A stretch of 64,000 bases of DNA from Spirosoma foliorum (GTDB lineage: Bacteria; Bacteroidota; Bacteroidia; Cytophagales; Spirosomataceae), in assembly GCF_014117325.1 (NCBI RefSeq), contig NZ_CP059732.1, positions 6,957,001-7,021,000 of the forward strand, in the 5' to 3' direction. Both the position numbers and the translations under genes were made by a program. The notes under the pieces are model-generated. The model saw only the letters and a program-made list of their open reading frames with translations. It did not search any database and was not told the DNA's origin. Shown one piece after another: positions 35,089 to 43,898 of the stretch. How positions within the stretch are numbered: position 1 is the stretch's first letter; every line of letters starts with the position of its first letter.

Positions 35089-38000
35089 ATGAGCTTATCG
35101 GGAATTAGTATTCAACGGCCTGTGCTGGCTGGAGTACTCTCAGTATTGATTATACTTTTTGGTTTCGTAGGACTTACCTATCTGGGAATTCGGGAATATC
35201 CCGTCACAGATTCGCCCATCGTTACCGTTACAACAACTTATCCGGGAGCCAGCCCGGACGTAATCGCCTATCAGATCACGAAGCCACTGGAAGAAGCGAT
35301 TGGCGAAGCGAACGGTATTCGCACAATCTCGTCGGTATCGCGCGAAGCCGCCAGTGTGGTCACGATTGAATTTAATCTTGACGCCGATCTGGAAGCCGCA
35401 GCCAACGATGTGCGGGACAAAGTGACAAAAGCCCGTCGTTTGCTTCCCAGTGATGTTGACCCGCCTATTGTAGAGAAAGCAAATAGTGGCGACATCGTGA
35501 TTTTCATGGCCGTGGAAAGCAAAACCCGCAGCATTCTTGAGGTGAGCAACATTGCTTCCACCGTTATTAAAGAGCGGATGCAGACCATTACCGGTGTAAA
35601 GCGCGTGGGTATTGCCGGAGAGAAAAAATACGCCATGCGACTCCGAATCGACCCCGCAAAATTGGCTGCCTATCAATTAACGCCATCCGATATTGAACAG
35701 GCACTACGAAAAGAAAACGTGGATTTACCGTCAGGCCGGATCGAAGGCGACCGGAACGAACTGACGGTACGAACCCTCGGCAGGCTAACGAAAGAGGACG
35801 ATTTCAACAACATGATCGTCAAACAGGAAGGAAGCAGCATTATTCGTTTCAAGGACATTGGTTATGCTGAACTAGGCGCCGAGAACGAACGAACCGCCAT
35901 TCTGAACAGCCTGAAAGGAAACTCACCGACAATTGGCGTCTTTGTTGAACCGCAACGGGGGGCCAATGCTGTAGCCATTGCCGATGAATTTTACCGTAGA
36001 TTGAAAGAATTACGAAAAGAAATTCCAGCTGATTATCAACTAACTATCGGCAAAGATTTCACCGAACCAATCCGCGACTCAATCTCCGAAGTAGAAGAAA
36101 CGCTTTTCATAGCCTTTGGCCTGGTTATCCTGATTCTGTTCCTGTTCCTGCGCGACTGGCGTTCAACCATCATTCCGGTTGTGGCAATCCCGGTTTCCAT
36201 TGTGTCGGCCTTTTTCATTATGTATGTGGCTGGCTATTCCATCAACATTTTAACCCTGTTAGCTCTGGTATTGGCAATTGGGCTGGTGGTTGATGATGCC
36301 ATTGTGGTGCTGGAAAATATCTATGCGAAAGTTGAGGAAGGCATGTCGCCTTTGCAGGCTGCGTTCAAAGGGTCGTCGGAAATCTATTTTGCCGTTATCT
36401 CAACAACCATTACGCTAGCGGCCGTTTTCCTCCCGATTCTGTTCCTGCCGGGGATTACTGGTAAGCTCTTTCAGGAATTCGCGGTGGTCGTTGCCGGGTC
36501 AGTGATTGTGTCGGCGTTTGTGGCGCTGACGCTTTCGCCCATGATGAGTGCCTATTTGCTCAAGCGACACACCAAACCAAACTGGCTCTATCGCACAACC
36601 GAACCGTATTTTGTGGCCTTGAATCAGGGGTACGAAAAATCATTGGGCTGGTTCCTGCGCTTTCGCTGGGTGGCCTTCCCAATACTGATCGGTACGTTTG
36701 GCTTGATCTATTTCATTGGCAAGCAACTTCCTTCCGAATTGGCTCCACTGGAAGACCGCTCGCAGATTAGTTTGGCGGTTGTAGCGCCCGAAGGTTCGTC
36801 GTACGAATACACGGAAAAGTATATGAACGAGATCGCCAAGTTCTCGGTCGACTCGACGCAGGGGCTGTTTCAGACCTATTCTATTCTAGCGCTTACCTTT
36901 GGGCCTCCCGCTCCGGTCAATGTTGCGATTCAAAATACGTTTCTCAAGAAAGCCGATCAGAGAGCAACTACACAGGCGGATGTGTTCGCTACCTATTCCC
37001 GGAATGCCCAGAATTTCAGGGGAGTAATGGTATTCCCAGTACAGCCGCCAACCATCGGCAGTCGATTCGGGCAATCGCAACCGGTTCAGTTTGTCTTGCA
37101 GGGTACGAATCTGGCCGCCATTACGGATGTGCTGCCAAAATTCATGGACGAAGCTCGCAAAAGCCCGATCCTGCGCTTTGCGGATTCGGATTTGAAAGTG
37201 AACAAACCCGAACTCGTGCTTCAGATTAATCGGGACAAAGCCGCCGAGTTGGGTATATCCGTTGCTGAAATCGCAAGAGGATTGCAATTGGCGCTGAGTG
37301 GGCAACGCTACGGATACTTCATTTTCAACGACCGTCAATACGAGGTTATCGGTCAGCTTCAGCGGCAGGATCGCGATACGCCTTACGACCTCAAGTCCAT
37401 GTACGTACGCACCCGAACGGGCGAAGTTGTTTCGCTGGACAATCTAGTTTCGTTTAAGGAAAGCATCAGTCCTGCCGCCATTTACCGCTACGATCAGGCC
37501 ATCTCGGCGACCGTTTCGGCGGGGCTAGTACCGGGAAAAACTATTGGTGATGGCGTTGCCGAAATGAACCGGATTGCCCAGAAAGTTTTGCCACCAACAA
37601 TCAAAACCTCCCTTGCTGGCGAATCGCGCGACTTTGCCGAAAGCTCATCGAGTTTACTCTATGCATTTGTATTTGCGCTGATTCTGATCTACTTGATTCT
37701 GGCCGCTCAATTCGAAAGCCTGATTGATCCGTTCATTATCCTGCTCACGGTTCCAATGGCCATGACGGGTGCCCTGCTCAGCCTGTGGATTTTTGATCAG
37801 ACGCTCAATATTTTCAGCCAGATTGGCATCATTACGCTGATCGGCTTAATCACCAAAAATGGTATTCTGATTGTCGAATTCGCGAACCAAAGCAAGGAAG
37901 CAGGCATGAGTACACTGGAAGCCGCCAAGGTAGCCGCAGCCTCCCGTTTCCGGCCCATTCTGATGACTAGTCTGGCGATGATTTTCGGAACAATCCCGAT

Positions 38001-38175
38001 TGCACTTACAGAAAATAGCCGCAATTCACTCGGAACTGTGATCGTTGGCGGGCTTCTGTTTGCCGGTTTGCTAACGCTTTACATCATTCCGGCGGTGTAT
38101 TCTTACTTCTCCAGAACGCCAAAGCACAAGGAGTCAGAGGTGGACTTGGCCGTTGAACACGCAGAATTGAGTTAG
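35089..38175 (+). CDS. RND efflux pump, HAE1/AcrB type
   Basis: A 1028-residue inner-membrane transporter with 12 helices and two large periplasmic loops. Proton-relay aspartates lie in GLVVDDAIVVLENIY (helix 4) and the conserved lysine in ITKNGILIVEFANQ (helix 10). The N-terminus (SIQRPVLAGVLSVLIILFG) is typical of this family. The closest general type is the multidrug/hydrophobe HAE1 group; no CzcA-type metal-binding motif is seen. It exports drugs or toxic compounds with the flanking adaptor and TolC protein. Confidence 0.95.
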   Translation: MSLSGISIQRPVLAGVLSVLIILFGFVGLTYLGIREYPVTDSPIVTVTTTYPGASPDVIAYQITKPLEEAIGEANGIRTISSVSREAASVVTIEFNLDADLEAAANDVRDKVTKARRLLPSDVDPPIVEKANSGDIVIFMAVESKTRSILEVSNIASTVIKERMQTITGVKRVGIAGEKKYAMRLRIDPAKLAAYQLTPSDIEQALRKENVDLPSGRIEGDRNELTVRTLGRLTKEDDFNNMIVKQEGSSIIRFKDIGYAELGAENERTAILNSLKGNSPTIGVFVEPQRGANAVAIADEFYRRLKELRKEIPADYQLTIGKDFTEPIRDSISEVEETLFIAFGLVILILFLFLRDWRSTIIPVVAIPVSIVSAFFIMYVAGYSINILTLLALVLAIGLVVDDAIVVLENIYAKVEEGMSPLQAAFKGSSEIYFAVISTTITLAAVFLPILFLPGITGKLFQEFAVVVAGSVIVSAFVALTLSPMMSAYLLKRHTKPNWLYRTTEPYFVALNQGYEKSLGWFLRFRWVAFPILIGTFGLIYFIGKQLPSELAPLEDRSQISLAVVAPEGSSYEYTEKYMNEIAKFSVDSTQGLFQTYSILALTFGPPAPVNVAIQNTFLKKADQRATTQADVFATYSRNAQNFRGVMVFPVQPPTIGSRFGQSQPVQFVLQGTNLAAITDVLPKFMDEARKSPILRFADSDLKVNKPELVLQINRDKAAELGISVAEIARGLQLALSGQRYGYFIFNDRQYEVIGQLQRQDRDTPYDLKSMYVRTRTGEVVSLDNLVSFKESISPAAIYRYDQAISATVSAGLVPGKTIGDGVAEMNRIAQKVLPPTIKTSLAGESRDFAESSSSLLYAFVFALILIYLILAAQFESLIDPFIILLTVPMAMTGALLSLWIFDQTLNIFSQIGIITLIGLITKNGILIVEFANQSKEAGMSTLEAAKVAAASRFRPILMTSLAMIFGTIPIALTENSRNSLGTVIVGGLLFAGLLTLYIIPAVYSYFSRTPKHKESEVDLAVEHAELS

Positions 38176-38181
38176 GTTCTG

Positions 38182-38256
38182 GTGTGACCCCGATGGGGTC
38201 AGATGTTTATAGCACAACAGATTTTCTATAAATATTTGACCCCATCGGGGTCACAC
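38182..38256. repeat. Palindrome between the RND pump and TolC genes
   Basis: GTGTGACCCCGATGGGGTCA and its exact reverse complement form 20-bp arms that contain an inner palindrome (GACCCCGATGGGGTC). The inner part pairs further (TTTATAG/CTATAAA). It sits between co-oriented genes without a T-run. Confidence 0.9.
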
Positions 38257-38310
38257 GGAAACCGTCGTTGATACCCACTAGACTGACAACTTTTTTCAAC
38301 AACATTAATC

Positions 38311-39657
38311 ATGAGACACACAAATTATATTGTCGTCCTGTTTGTAGCTTTTGTGTATCTGGCTCTAGGTCAGGTAGCTCAGGCTCAGGTCCGGCAACTA
38401 ACAATGGATGATGCTGTCAAGCTGGCGCTTGATAAAAATCGCGACTTACAAATAGCTACGCTGGAAACGTCTAAATCGGCCCAGAAAGTCGTTGAAGCGC
38501 GAGGCTATGCCTTACCGACCGTTGCCGCTTCGGCGCAATACTTATATTACATCAATAAACAGGTCTCCTTCCTGCCCGGCAGTTTTGTTGGCCTCGGCGA
38601 CGATCAAGTGGCAACCTTTCGGGTTGGTGGATCAAATGCGTTGCTAGGTGGTATTGCCGTATCACATCCACTCTTTCAGGCTAGTGTTCGATCGGGCATT
38701 CGAGCGGCCCAAATCGATGAATCGGCCACGACAGAAGCGTTGGCTACCGTTCGGGCCAACGTCGTCACGGATGTGAAGAAGGCTTATCTGGACGTATTGA
38801 TCACGCAGGAACAACTTCGCCTGCAACAACAGAGTATTGCCCGAAACGAGCAGGCACTAAAAGATTCCCGCTCATTGCTGGCTCAGGGAAGAGTATCACG
38901 AGTCGATACATTACGCGCCTTCGTTACCGTTGAGAACCTGCGCCCGACGCTCATTCAATTGACAAATCGGATTGGCATCACCAAAACGATTCTGAAACAG
39001 ACGATGGGCTTGGACGAGCAGGAAGTCATCGAACTTCAGGATTCTCTTCGCTACAACGAAACGCTATTCACTTTGCCCGGAACAGACGTTTTTCTGGATG
39101 CCGTGCAGGCTCGCCCCGAAGTACGTCGGCTGGAATTACTAGAAAAGCTGAATCAGGAGCAAATCGTACAACAGATCGCTGAAAAGCAGCCGAAATTATC
39201 GGCAATCGGTTTGGCCCAGACGCAATCGCAAGCCAATAATTTTCAGTTTGGCGATTACAAATGGCCTGTAAGTTCATACGTAGGTCTACAAGTGAATGTC
39301 CCGATTTTTACCGGCTTCCGAACGAACGCCCGTATTCAACAAGCACAGATTACCCGCCAGCAAAGTAACACGCAACTGGCTAATCTTAAAGAGATTGTAC
39401 GGGCCCAAGTGAAGATTGGCTTAGCTAATGTAGAAGAATCACGGCTCAGGATTCAAACCCAGCAACAAACCATCTCGGTAGCAGAACTAGGCTATCGAAT
39501 TACACGCGATCGCTGGAAACAGGGCATCGCTTCCCGGTTAGATATGTCGGACGCTGAGCTTTCCCTGACGCAAGCCAAGTCGAATTACTTACAGGCTGTG
39601 TACGATTACCTCACGGCAACGGTCAATCTGGACAAGGTGCTGGGAAAGATCAAATAA
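38311..39657 (+). CDS. TolC-family outer-membrane efflux protein
   Basis: A 448-residue protein with a signal peptide (IVVLFVAFVYLALGQVAQAQ) and two repeats of the TolC coiled-coil architecture (long Gln/Ala-rich helices, e.g. LLITQEQLRLQQQSIARNE-like segments near residue 165 and 375). The ends match family motifs (LTMDDAVKLALDKNRDLQ and YDYLTATVNLDKVLGKIK). It forms the outer-membrane duct of the RND pump encoded just upstream. Confidence 0.94.
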   Translation: MRHTNYIVVLFVAFVYLALGQVAQAQVRQLTMDDAVKLALDKNRDLQIATLETSKSAQKVVEARGYALPTVAASAQYLYYINKQVSFLPGSFVGLGDDQVATFRVGGSNALLGGIAVSHPLFQASVRSGIRAAQIDESATTEALATVRANVVTDVKKAYLDVLITQEQLRLQQQSIARNEQALKDSRSLLAQGRVSRVDTLRAFVTVENLRPTLIQLTNRIGITKTILKQTMGLDEQEVIELQDSLRYNETLFTLPGTDVFLDAVQARPEVRRLELLEKLNQEQIVQQIAEKQPKLSAIGLAQTQSQANNFQFGDYKWPVSSYVGLQVNVPIFTGFRTNARIQQAQITRQQSNTQLANLKEIVRAQVKIGLANVEESRLRIQTQQQTISVAELGYRITRDRWKQGIASRLDMSDAELSLTQAKSNYLQAVYDYLTATVNLDKVLGKIK

Positions 39658-39658
39658 C

Positions 39659-40078
39659 ATGTCAAAACATATCATGGAAAAAGCCATAAAAGAGTTGAGA
39701 CTTATTCTTACTGTCGAAAATCTGGATGAATTGATCAGTTTCTACCGAGACACCGTTGGCCTGGAAACATCGAAAGAATGGCATGAAGACGCTGGCAACG
39801 GGATTATTCTGGACGCTGGTCGGGCATCGCTCGAATTGATCGACGCAAAACACGCAGCTCGGATTGACCAAATTGAAGTAGGCAACCGGGTTTCGGGACC
39901 CGTTCGATTGGCGTTGCGGGTTAGCGAGCCTGTTGCGACTGCAACTGAGAAATTAATTGATGGTGGCGCTACTTCAGTTGCTCCGCCTACCACGGCTCCC
40001 TGGAGTGAAGTCTCTAGAATTCAAGCGCCAGATGGCATGCAAATTACCTTATTTGCCACGTCCACACTTACCGATTAG
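39659..40078 (+). CDS. VOC-family (glyoxalase/bleomycin-resistance) protein
   Basis: A 139-residue protein of the vicinal-oxygen-chelate fold: LRLILTVENLDELISFYRDTVGLE at the start and IQAPDGMQITLFA at the end, with beta-alpha-beta-beta repeats between. ATG 39659 lies 1 nt after the TolC stop, so translation is coupled; an internal ATG (MEKAIKEL) is an alternative. Bleomycin-resistance or glyoxalase-like functions are common in the family; the role here, next to an efflux pump, may be binding or detoxifying a substrate. Metal ligands are not obvious. Confidence 0.85.
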   Translation: MSKHIMEKAIKELRLILTVENLDELISFYRDTVGLETSKEWHEDAGNGIILDAGRASLELIDAKHAARIDQIEVGNRVSGPVRLALRVSEPVATATEKLIDGGATSVAPPTTAPWSEVSRIQAPDGMQITLFATSTLTD

Positions 40079-40108
40079 TGGGTTAAATCAATCATTCGAA
40101 AAATATTA

Positions 40109-40128
40109 TTAGTATGCTTGCATACTAA
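40109..40128. promoter_or_regulatory. Palindromic operator 1 upstream of the acyl-CoA dehydrogenase
   Basis: TTAGTATGC-TT-GCATACTAA, perfect 9-bp arms. With the second copy at 40157-40176 the centres are 48 bp apart. The same motif precedes the thiolase at 27865. Confidence 0.75.
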
Positions 40129-40156
40129 TTTTGAAATGATTTTCTTTGTCGTATAA

Positions 40157-40176
40157 TTAGTATGCAAGCATAATAA
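40157..40176. promoter_or_regulatory. Palindromic operator 2 upstream of the acyl-CoA dehydrogenase
   Basis: TTAGTATGC-AA-GCATAATAA, one mismatch from operator 1, ending 12 nt before the start codon, a position that would block transcription or translation initiation when bound. Confidence 0.75.
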
Positions 40177-40188
40177 ACTGACTGCAAT

Positions 40189-42000
40189 ATGATTGCGACA
40201 GAGCCTAAAGCCTCCATTAAGGGTGGCGAGTTCCTGATCAAAGAAACCGAAGCCGCCAAAGTCTTTATTCCTGAAGAATTTACTGAAGAGCAACTGATGA
40301 TTGCGGCTACCTGCCGTGAGTTTCTGGAGCGGGAAATCTGGCCACGTCTGAATGAAATCGACAATGCGAAGTCGCCAGAGCTAATTTCGTCGCTGATGGA
40401 CAAAGCCGGTGAACTAGGTATTCTTGGCACATCGGTGCCTGAGCAGTACGGCGGTTTTGGTACCAACTTCAACACCTCTATGCTGGTTGCCGAAGTGACT
40501 GGTGCAGGCCACTCGTTTTCGGTGGCACTGTCGGCACATACGGGTATCGGCACGTTGCCCATTGTCTACTACGGCAACGACGATCAGAAATCGAAATACT
40601 TACCTCAACTAGCTAGTGGCGAATGGAAAGCAGCCTACTGCTTAACTGAACCTGATTCTGGTTCAGATGCCAACTCTGGCAAAACAAAAGCTGTCCTTTC
40701 TGAAGACGGCAAACACTACATTCTGAATGGTCAGAAAATGTGGATTACCAATGGTGGATTTGCTGACGTGTACATCGTGTTCGCCAAGATTGACGAGGCC
40801 GGACAGACCGATAAAAATCTGTCAGCATTTATTGTTGAGCGTACGTACGAAGGCATCACGATGAACGAGCCGGAGCATAAGATGGGCATCAAAGGCTCTG
40901 ATACGCGTCAGATTTTCTTCAACGATGTGAAAGTGCCGGTCGAGAATTTATTGTCGGAGCGGGGCAATGGATTTAAGATTGCCGTAAACATCCTAAATAT
41001 TGGTCGGATCAAGTTAGGTATTGCTGCCATCGGCGGTTCGAAAGAAGTTCTTAACAACGCTATTCGCTATTCGAACGAACGGAAGCAATTTAAAACGGCC
41101 ATTTCTCAGTTTGGCGCGATCAAGCACAAACTGGCCGAAATGGCGCTGAAAATATATGCCTCCGAAACGGCTTCGTATCGGGCTGGCCAGAATATCGACG
41201 ATCTGATCGAAGATTTTAAAGGGCAGGGTATGGAAGACGGCCAAGCGAAATTGAAAGCGCTGGAGCAGTTTGCCATCGAATGCGCCATCATGAAAGTCCA
41301 CGGATCGGAAGTACTGGATTACGTAGTCGATGAAGGTGTTCAGGTATACGGCGGCATGGGCTACTCGGCCGATGCGCCAATGGATCGCTCCTACCGCGAT
41401 GCCCGTATCAATCGGATTTTCGAAGGCACGAACGAGATCAACCGCATGCTCGTCGTGGACATGATGTTGAAACGGGCCATGAAAGGCGAGCTTGACCTGA
41501 TGGGGCCAGCCATGGCCGTTGCTAAAGAAATCATGTCAATTCCAGACTTCGGTTCGGATGAGGAAGAAGGCTTGTTCATTGCTGAGAAAAAAGTGCTGAA
41601 GAACCTGAAAAAAGCGGCCTTGATGGTATCAGGCGCTGCAGTTCAGAAATTCATGATGACGCTCTCGAACGAGCAGGAAATTCTGATGAACGTGGCCGAT
41701 ATGGCGATTGAAGTGTACGTTGCCGAGTCAGTCTTATTACGTGTCGAAAAACTGATTGGCATTAAAGGCGAAGAAGCGGTAGCACTCCAGAAGCAAATGG
41801 CTTTGGTTTATCTGCACGAAGCAGTCGAGAAAGTTAATAATGCTGGCCGGGCAGCGATTACATCCTTTGCCGAAGGCGACGAGTTACGCGGCATGTTAAT
41901 GGGATTGAAACGATTCACCAAAATTGATCCGATGAACCTCAAAGATGCCCGCCGTCAGATTGCCGATGCCATGATTGCTGAGAACAAGTACATTTTTTAA
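40189..42000 (+). CDS. Acyl-CoA dehydrogenase, long (very-long-chain-like) form
   Basis: A 603-residue FAD flavoprotein catalysing the first step of fatty-acid beta-oxidation. Motifs: PEQYGGFGTNF, AYCLTEPDSGSDA, KMWITNGGFADVY, GIKGSDTRQIFF and the catalytic-base region RINRIFEGTNEINR. It is about 220 residues longer than short-chain members because of a helical C-terminal extension like that of VLCAD/ACAD9-type enzymes. Two operators precede it. No electron-transfer flavoprotein or hydratase genes are adjacent, so the pathway is dispersed and the shared operator would tie it together. Confidence 0.93.
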   Translation: MIATEPKASIKGGEFLIKETEAAKVFIPEEFTEEQLMIAATCREFLEREIWPRLNEIDNAKSPELISSLMDKAGELGILGTSVPEQYGGFGTNFNTSMLVAEVTGAGHSFSVALSAHTGIGTLPIVYYGNDDQKSKYLPQLASGEWKAAYCLTEPDSGSDANSGKTKAVLSEDGKHYILNGQKMWITNGGFADVYIVFAKIDEAGQTDKNLSAFIVERTYEGITMNEPEHKMGIKGSDTRQIFFNDVKVPVENLLSERGNGFKIAVNILNIGRIKLGIAAIGGSKEVLNNAIRYSNERKQFKTAISQFGAIKHKLAEMALKIYASETASYRAGQNIDDLIEDFKGQGMEDGQAKLKALEQFAIECAIMKVHGSEVLDYVVDEGVQVYGGMGYSADAPMDRSYRDARINRIFEGTNEINRMLVVDMMLKRAMKGELDLMGPAMAVAKEIMSIPDFGSDEEEGLFIAEKKVLKNLKKAALMVSGAAVQKFMMTLSNEQEILMNVADMAIEVYVAESVLLRVEKLIGIKGEEAVALQKQMALVYLHEAVEKVNNAGRAAITSFAEGDELRGMLMGLKRFTKIDPMNLKDARRQIADAMIAENKYIF

Positions 42001-42022
42001 TTACATTCGACAGCTAAATACC

Positions 42023-42054
42023 ACGAGCCAGTCTTATGGACTGGCTCGTTTTTT
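42023..42054 (+). terminator. Terminator of the acyl-CoA dehydrogenase gene
   Basis: ACGAGCCAGTC/GACTGGCTCGT stem, 5-nt loop, T6 tail. Confidence 0.9.
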
Positions 42055-42103
42055 ATGACTAACGTGGAATGGCCCTAAGCGAAAGTCTTAACTTCACTTA
42101 TAG

Positions 42104-42145
42104 AACAAAAACCGCTCTTGAGCTAAGAGCGGTTTTTGTTTTTAC
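42104..42145. terminator. Second, symmetrical terminator hairpin
   Basis: Perfect 16-bp stem AACAAAAACCGCTCTT/AAGAGCGGTTTTTGTT with a 5-nt loop. A and T runs on both sides allow action in both directions, but no gene on the minus strand ends here. Confidence 0.75.
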
Positions 42146-42207
42146 TAACGCTAGTTGAATTCTAATCACTTCTTAAAAGTTATCTTTACCTAAAATAACC
42201 TCAACTG

Positions 42208-42438
42208 ATGGCACTGACTGAACAAGCACTCGACTATTTAGAGAAACAGATTCCCGAGTTGGCGGAACAAGCTACCCGACAAGCTTACTGGCAGACTCTT
42301 GCATCAGGCGACAGCGCGTATGTTGTTGACAATGGCAACATCGTTGAGGTAAAACCAGATGGAACCCGCACAGTAGTAAAAGTAATTCCAAAGCCTCAGA
42401 CAGTACAACAACAGCACTATACAATTCCGAGCGTATGA
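42208..42438 (+). CDS. Small protein, probable partner/antitoxin of the zeta-like kinase
   Basis: A 76-residue acidic protein (ALTEQALDYLEKQIPELAEQ then a beta-rich SGDSAYVVDNGNIVEVKPDG). No family is recognised with certainty. Its stop overlaps the start of the kinase gene by 4 nt (ATGA), the order and coupling typical of toxin-antitoxin pairs. An antitoxin or accessory role is inferred from this context. A near-consensus -7 box (TATCTTTA, 42181) lies upstream. Confidence 0.75.
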   Translation: MALTEQALDYLEKQIPELAEQATRQAYWQTLASGDSAYVVDNGNIVEVKPDGTRTVVKVIPKPQTVQQQHYTIPSV

Positions 42439-43160
42439 TTCGACGCTTAAGAATGTTTGCTGGGCCAAACGGTTCGGGGAAGAGTACCGTGAAGTCTGTA
42501 ATTGCCCCGGAGTTACTTGGTACATATTTGAACCCAGACGACATCGAAAAAGAAGTCCGTCGAGATGGCTATTATGACCTTCGGGGGATGAGCCTATCCA
42601 TTTCTCAAGCAGAAATCATTGATTTTTTCAATACCCATCCACTATCACAGCGCACTGATCAAATCGAATTTATAGACGGAATCCGACTGATAGAAAACGA
42701 ATTTATAGACTTTGGCAACGTAGGATTTAACTCGTACTTAAGCGCTATCCTGACAGACTATTTACGACAAAAACTGATCGACGCTGGACAGTCATTTACA
42801 TTCGAAACGGTCATGTCGTCAGCCGACAAGTTACAAACGCTCCGGCGGGCGCAGGCCGTTGGGTTTCGAAATTACCTTTATTACGTAGCAACCGAAGATC
42901 CTCTAATTAACATTGCCCGGATTCGACACCGTGTCCGAACGGGTGGGCATCCCGTACCCGATGATAAAGTGACTGAGCGTTATCACCGTTCGCTCGCATT
43001 GTTGCTAGATGCTATTCGCCTAACCAATCGTGCCTATATTTTCGATAATTCAGGCCAAACAAAGGTGTGGATTGCCGAAATCTCCGAAGGTGTACATATT
43101 GAGTTGAAAACCGATCTGATTCCCAACTGGTTTTCTCAATCCGTGCTGGCGAAATTGTAA
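42435..43160 (+). CDS. Zeta-toxin-like P-loop kinase
   Basis: A 241-residue ATPase with Walker A GPNGSGKST at residues 10-18 and zeta-like features: YLNPDDIEKE, SFTFETVMSSADKL and an arginine-rich RIRHRVRTGGHPVP that fits the predicted ABC-type ATPase / zeta group (COG4185 type). Zeta toxins phosphorylate UDP-N-acetylglucosamine; many chromosomal relatives have other or unknown substrates. The upstream 76-residue gene may be its antitoxin. Not all members are toxic, so function remains open. Confidence 0.8.
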   Translation: MIRRLRMFAGPNGSGKSTVKSVIAPELLGTYLNPDDIEKEVRRDGYYDLRGMSLSISQAEIIDFFNTHPLSQRTDQIEFIDGIRLIENEFIDFGNVGFNSYLSAILTDYLRQKLIDAGQSFTFETVMSSADKLQTLRRAQAVGFRNYLYYVATEDPLINIARIRHRVRTGGHPVPDDKVTERYHRSLALLLDAIRLTNRAYIFDNSGQTKVWIAEISEGVHIELKTDLIPNWFSQSVLAKL

Positions 43161-43284
43161 GCACATTTCAAAACTTTTCAGGCACAAGAGTCAAGAATAG
43201 TAAACCTGACATTAACTACTGACATACCGCTGTCACTACCCCACACGACCTTTGTTGCGGTCATTCACCAATTCCCAACAAATC

Positions 43285-43770
43285 ATGACAACGCAACTGA
43301 CACTTCCAGAAAACGCTTTATCCGAAAAAGAAACCCAACCATTCACAGCGCTCACGTTTACGACTCGAACAACCTTGCAAACGCTATCACAATATGCGCC
43401 TGGTGTTGCGATGGAACTCTATAAAGAAGCCAGCCTACTTAATCTGGACGTTGCAGGCCCGATTCAGTGGATTTATACAGATGCCACTGGCGACGTAACC
43501 AAAGAGTTTCAGTTGGAGATTGTTTTACCTATTCAGCAACCCGGCGAGAAATCCGATCGGTTTTCGTATCAGGTATATCCCGCGTTTCGCTGCCTATCGT
43601 ATACCCATACAGGCCCTTGGAGCGACTTTGGTGAGTTATATGATGCCCTTTTTGGTCAGTTTCATCGGGACGGTCATCAGGCTAATGGGCTCGTTCGTGA
43701 GGTGTACACTGTCGTTGATCTGGAGCAAATGGAAAACTGCGTAACCGAAATACAGATTGGCCTCGCGTAA
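43285..43770 (+). CDS. GyrI-like / AraC effector-binding-domain protein
   Basis: A 161-residue protein with start MTTQLTLPENALSEKE at ATG 43285 (the frame opens earlier at TTG 43252). The fold resembles GyrI/Rob effector-binding domains: PGVAMELYKEASLLNLDVAG, YQVYPAFRCLSYTHTGPWSDFGELYDAL. Such proteins bind small hydrophobic ligands or gyrase. No DNA-binding domain is attached. A near-consensus -7 box (GACCTTTG, 43247) lies just upstream. The specific ligand is unknown. Confidence 0.75.
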   Translation: MTTQLTLPENALSEKETQPFTALTFTTRTTLQTLSQYAPGVAMELYKEASLLNLDVAGPIQWIYTDATGDVTKEFQLEIVLPIQQPGEKSDRFSYQVYPAFRCLSYTHTGPWSDFGELYDALFGQFHRDGHQANGLVREVYTVVDLEQMENCVTEIQIGLA

Positions 43771-43798
43771 GCTCACTTTTTTAATAGTACATGACCTG

Positions 43799-43838
43799 GT
43801 ACCGAAGTTGGTAGAAAACCCAGCTTCGGTACTTTTTT
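43799..43838 (+). terminator. Terminator of the GyrI-like gene
   Basis: GTACCGAAG/CTTCGGTAC stem extended by TTGG/CCAG-type pairs, followed by T6. Confidence 0.85.
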
Positions 43839-43898
43839 ATAGACTCCAGCGCGTATGACAGTTTACGCAGCTTAACCGAGTTTTAGAACGGCCTATTC

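Noticed and set aside
35140..35676. 178-residue minus-strand frame inside the RND pump gene
   Set aside because: Antisense shadow of a strongly conserved gene; no protein-like features.
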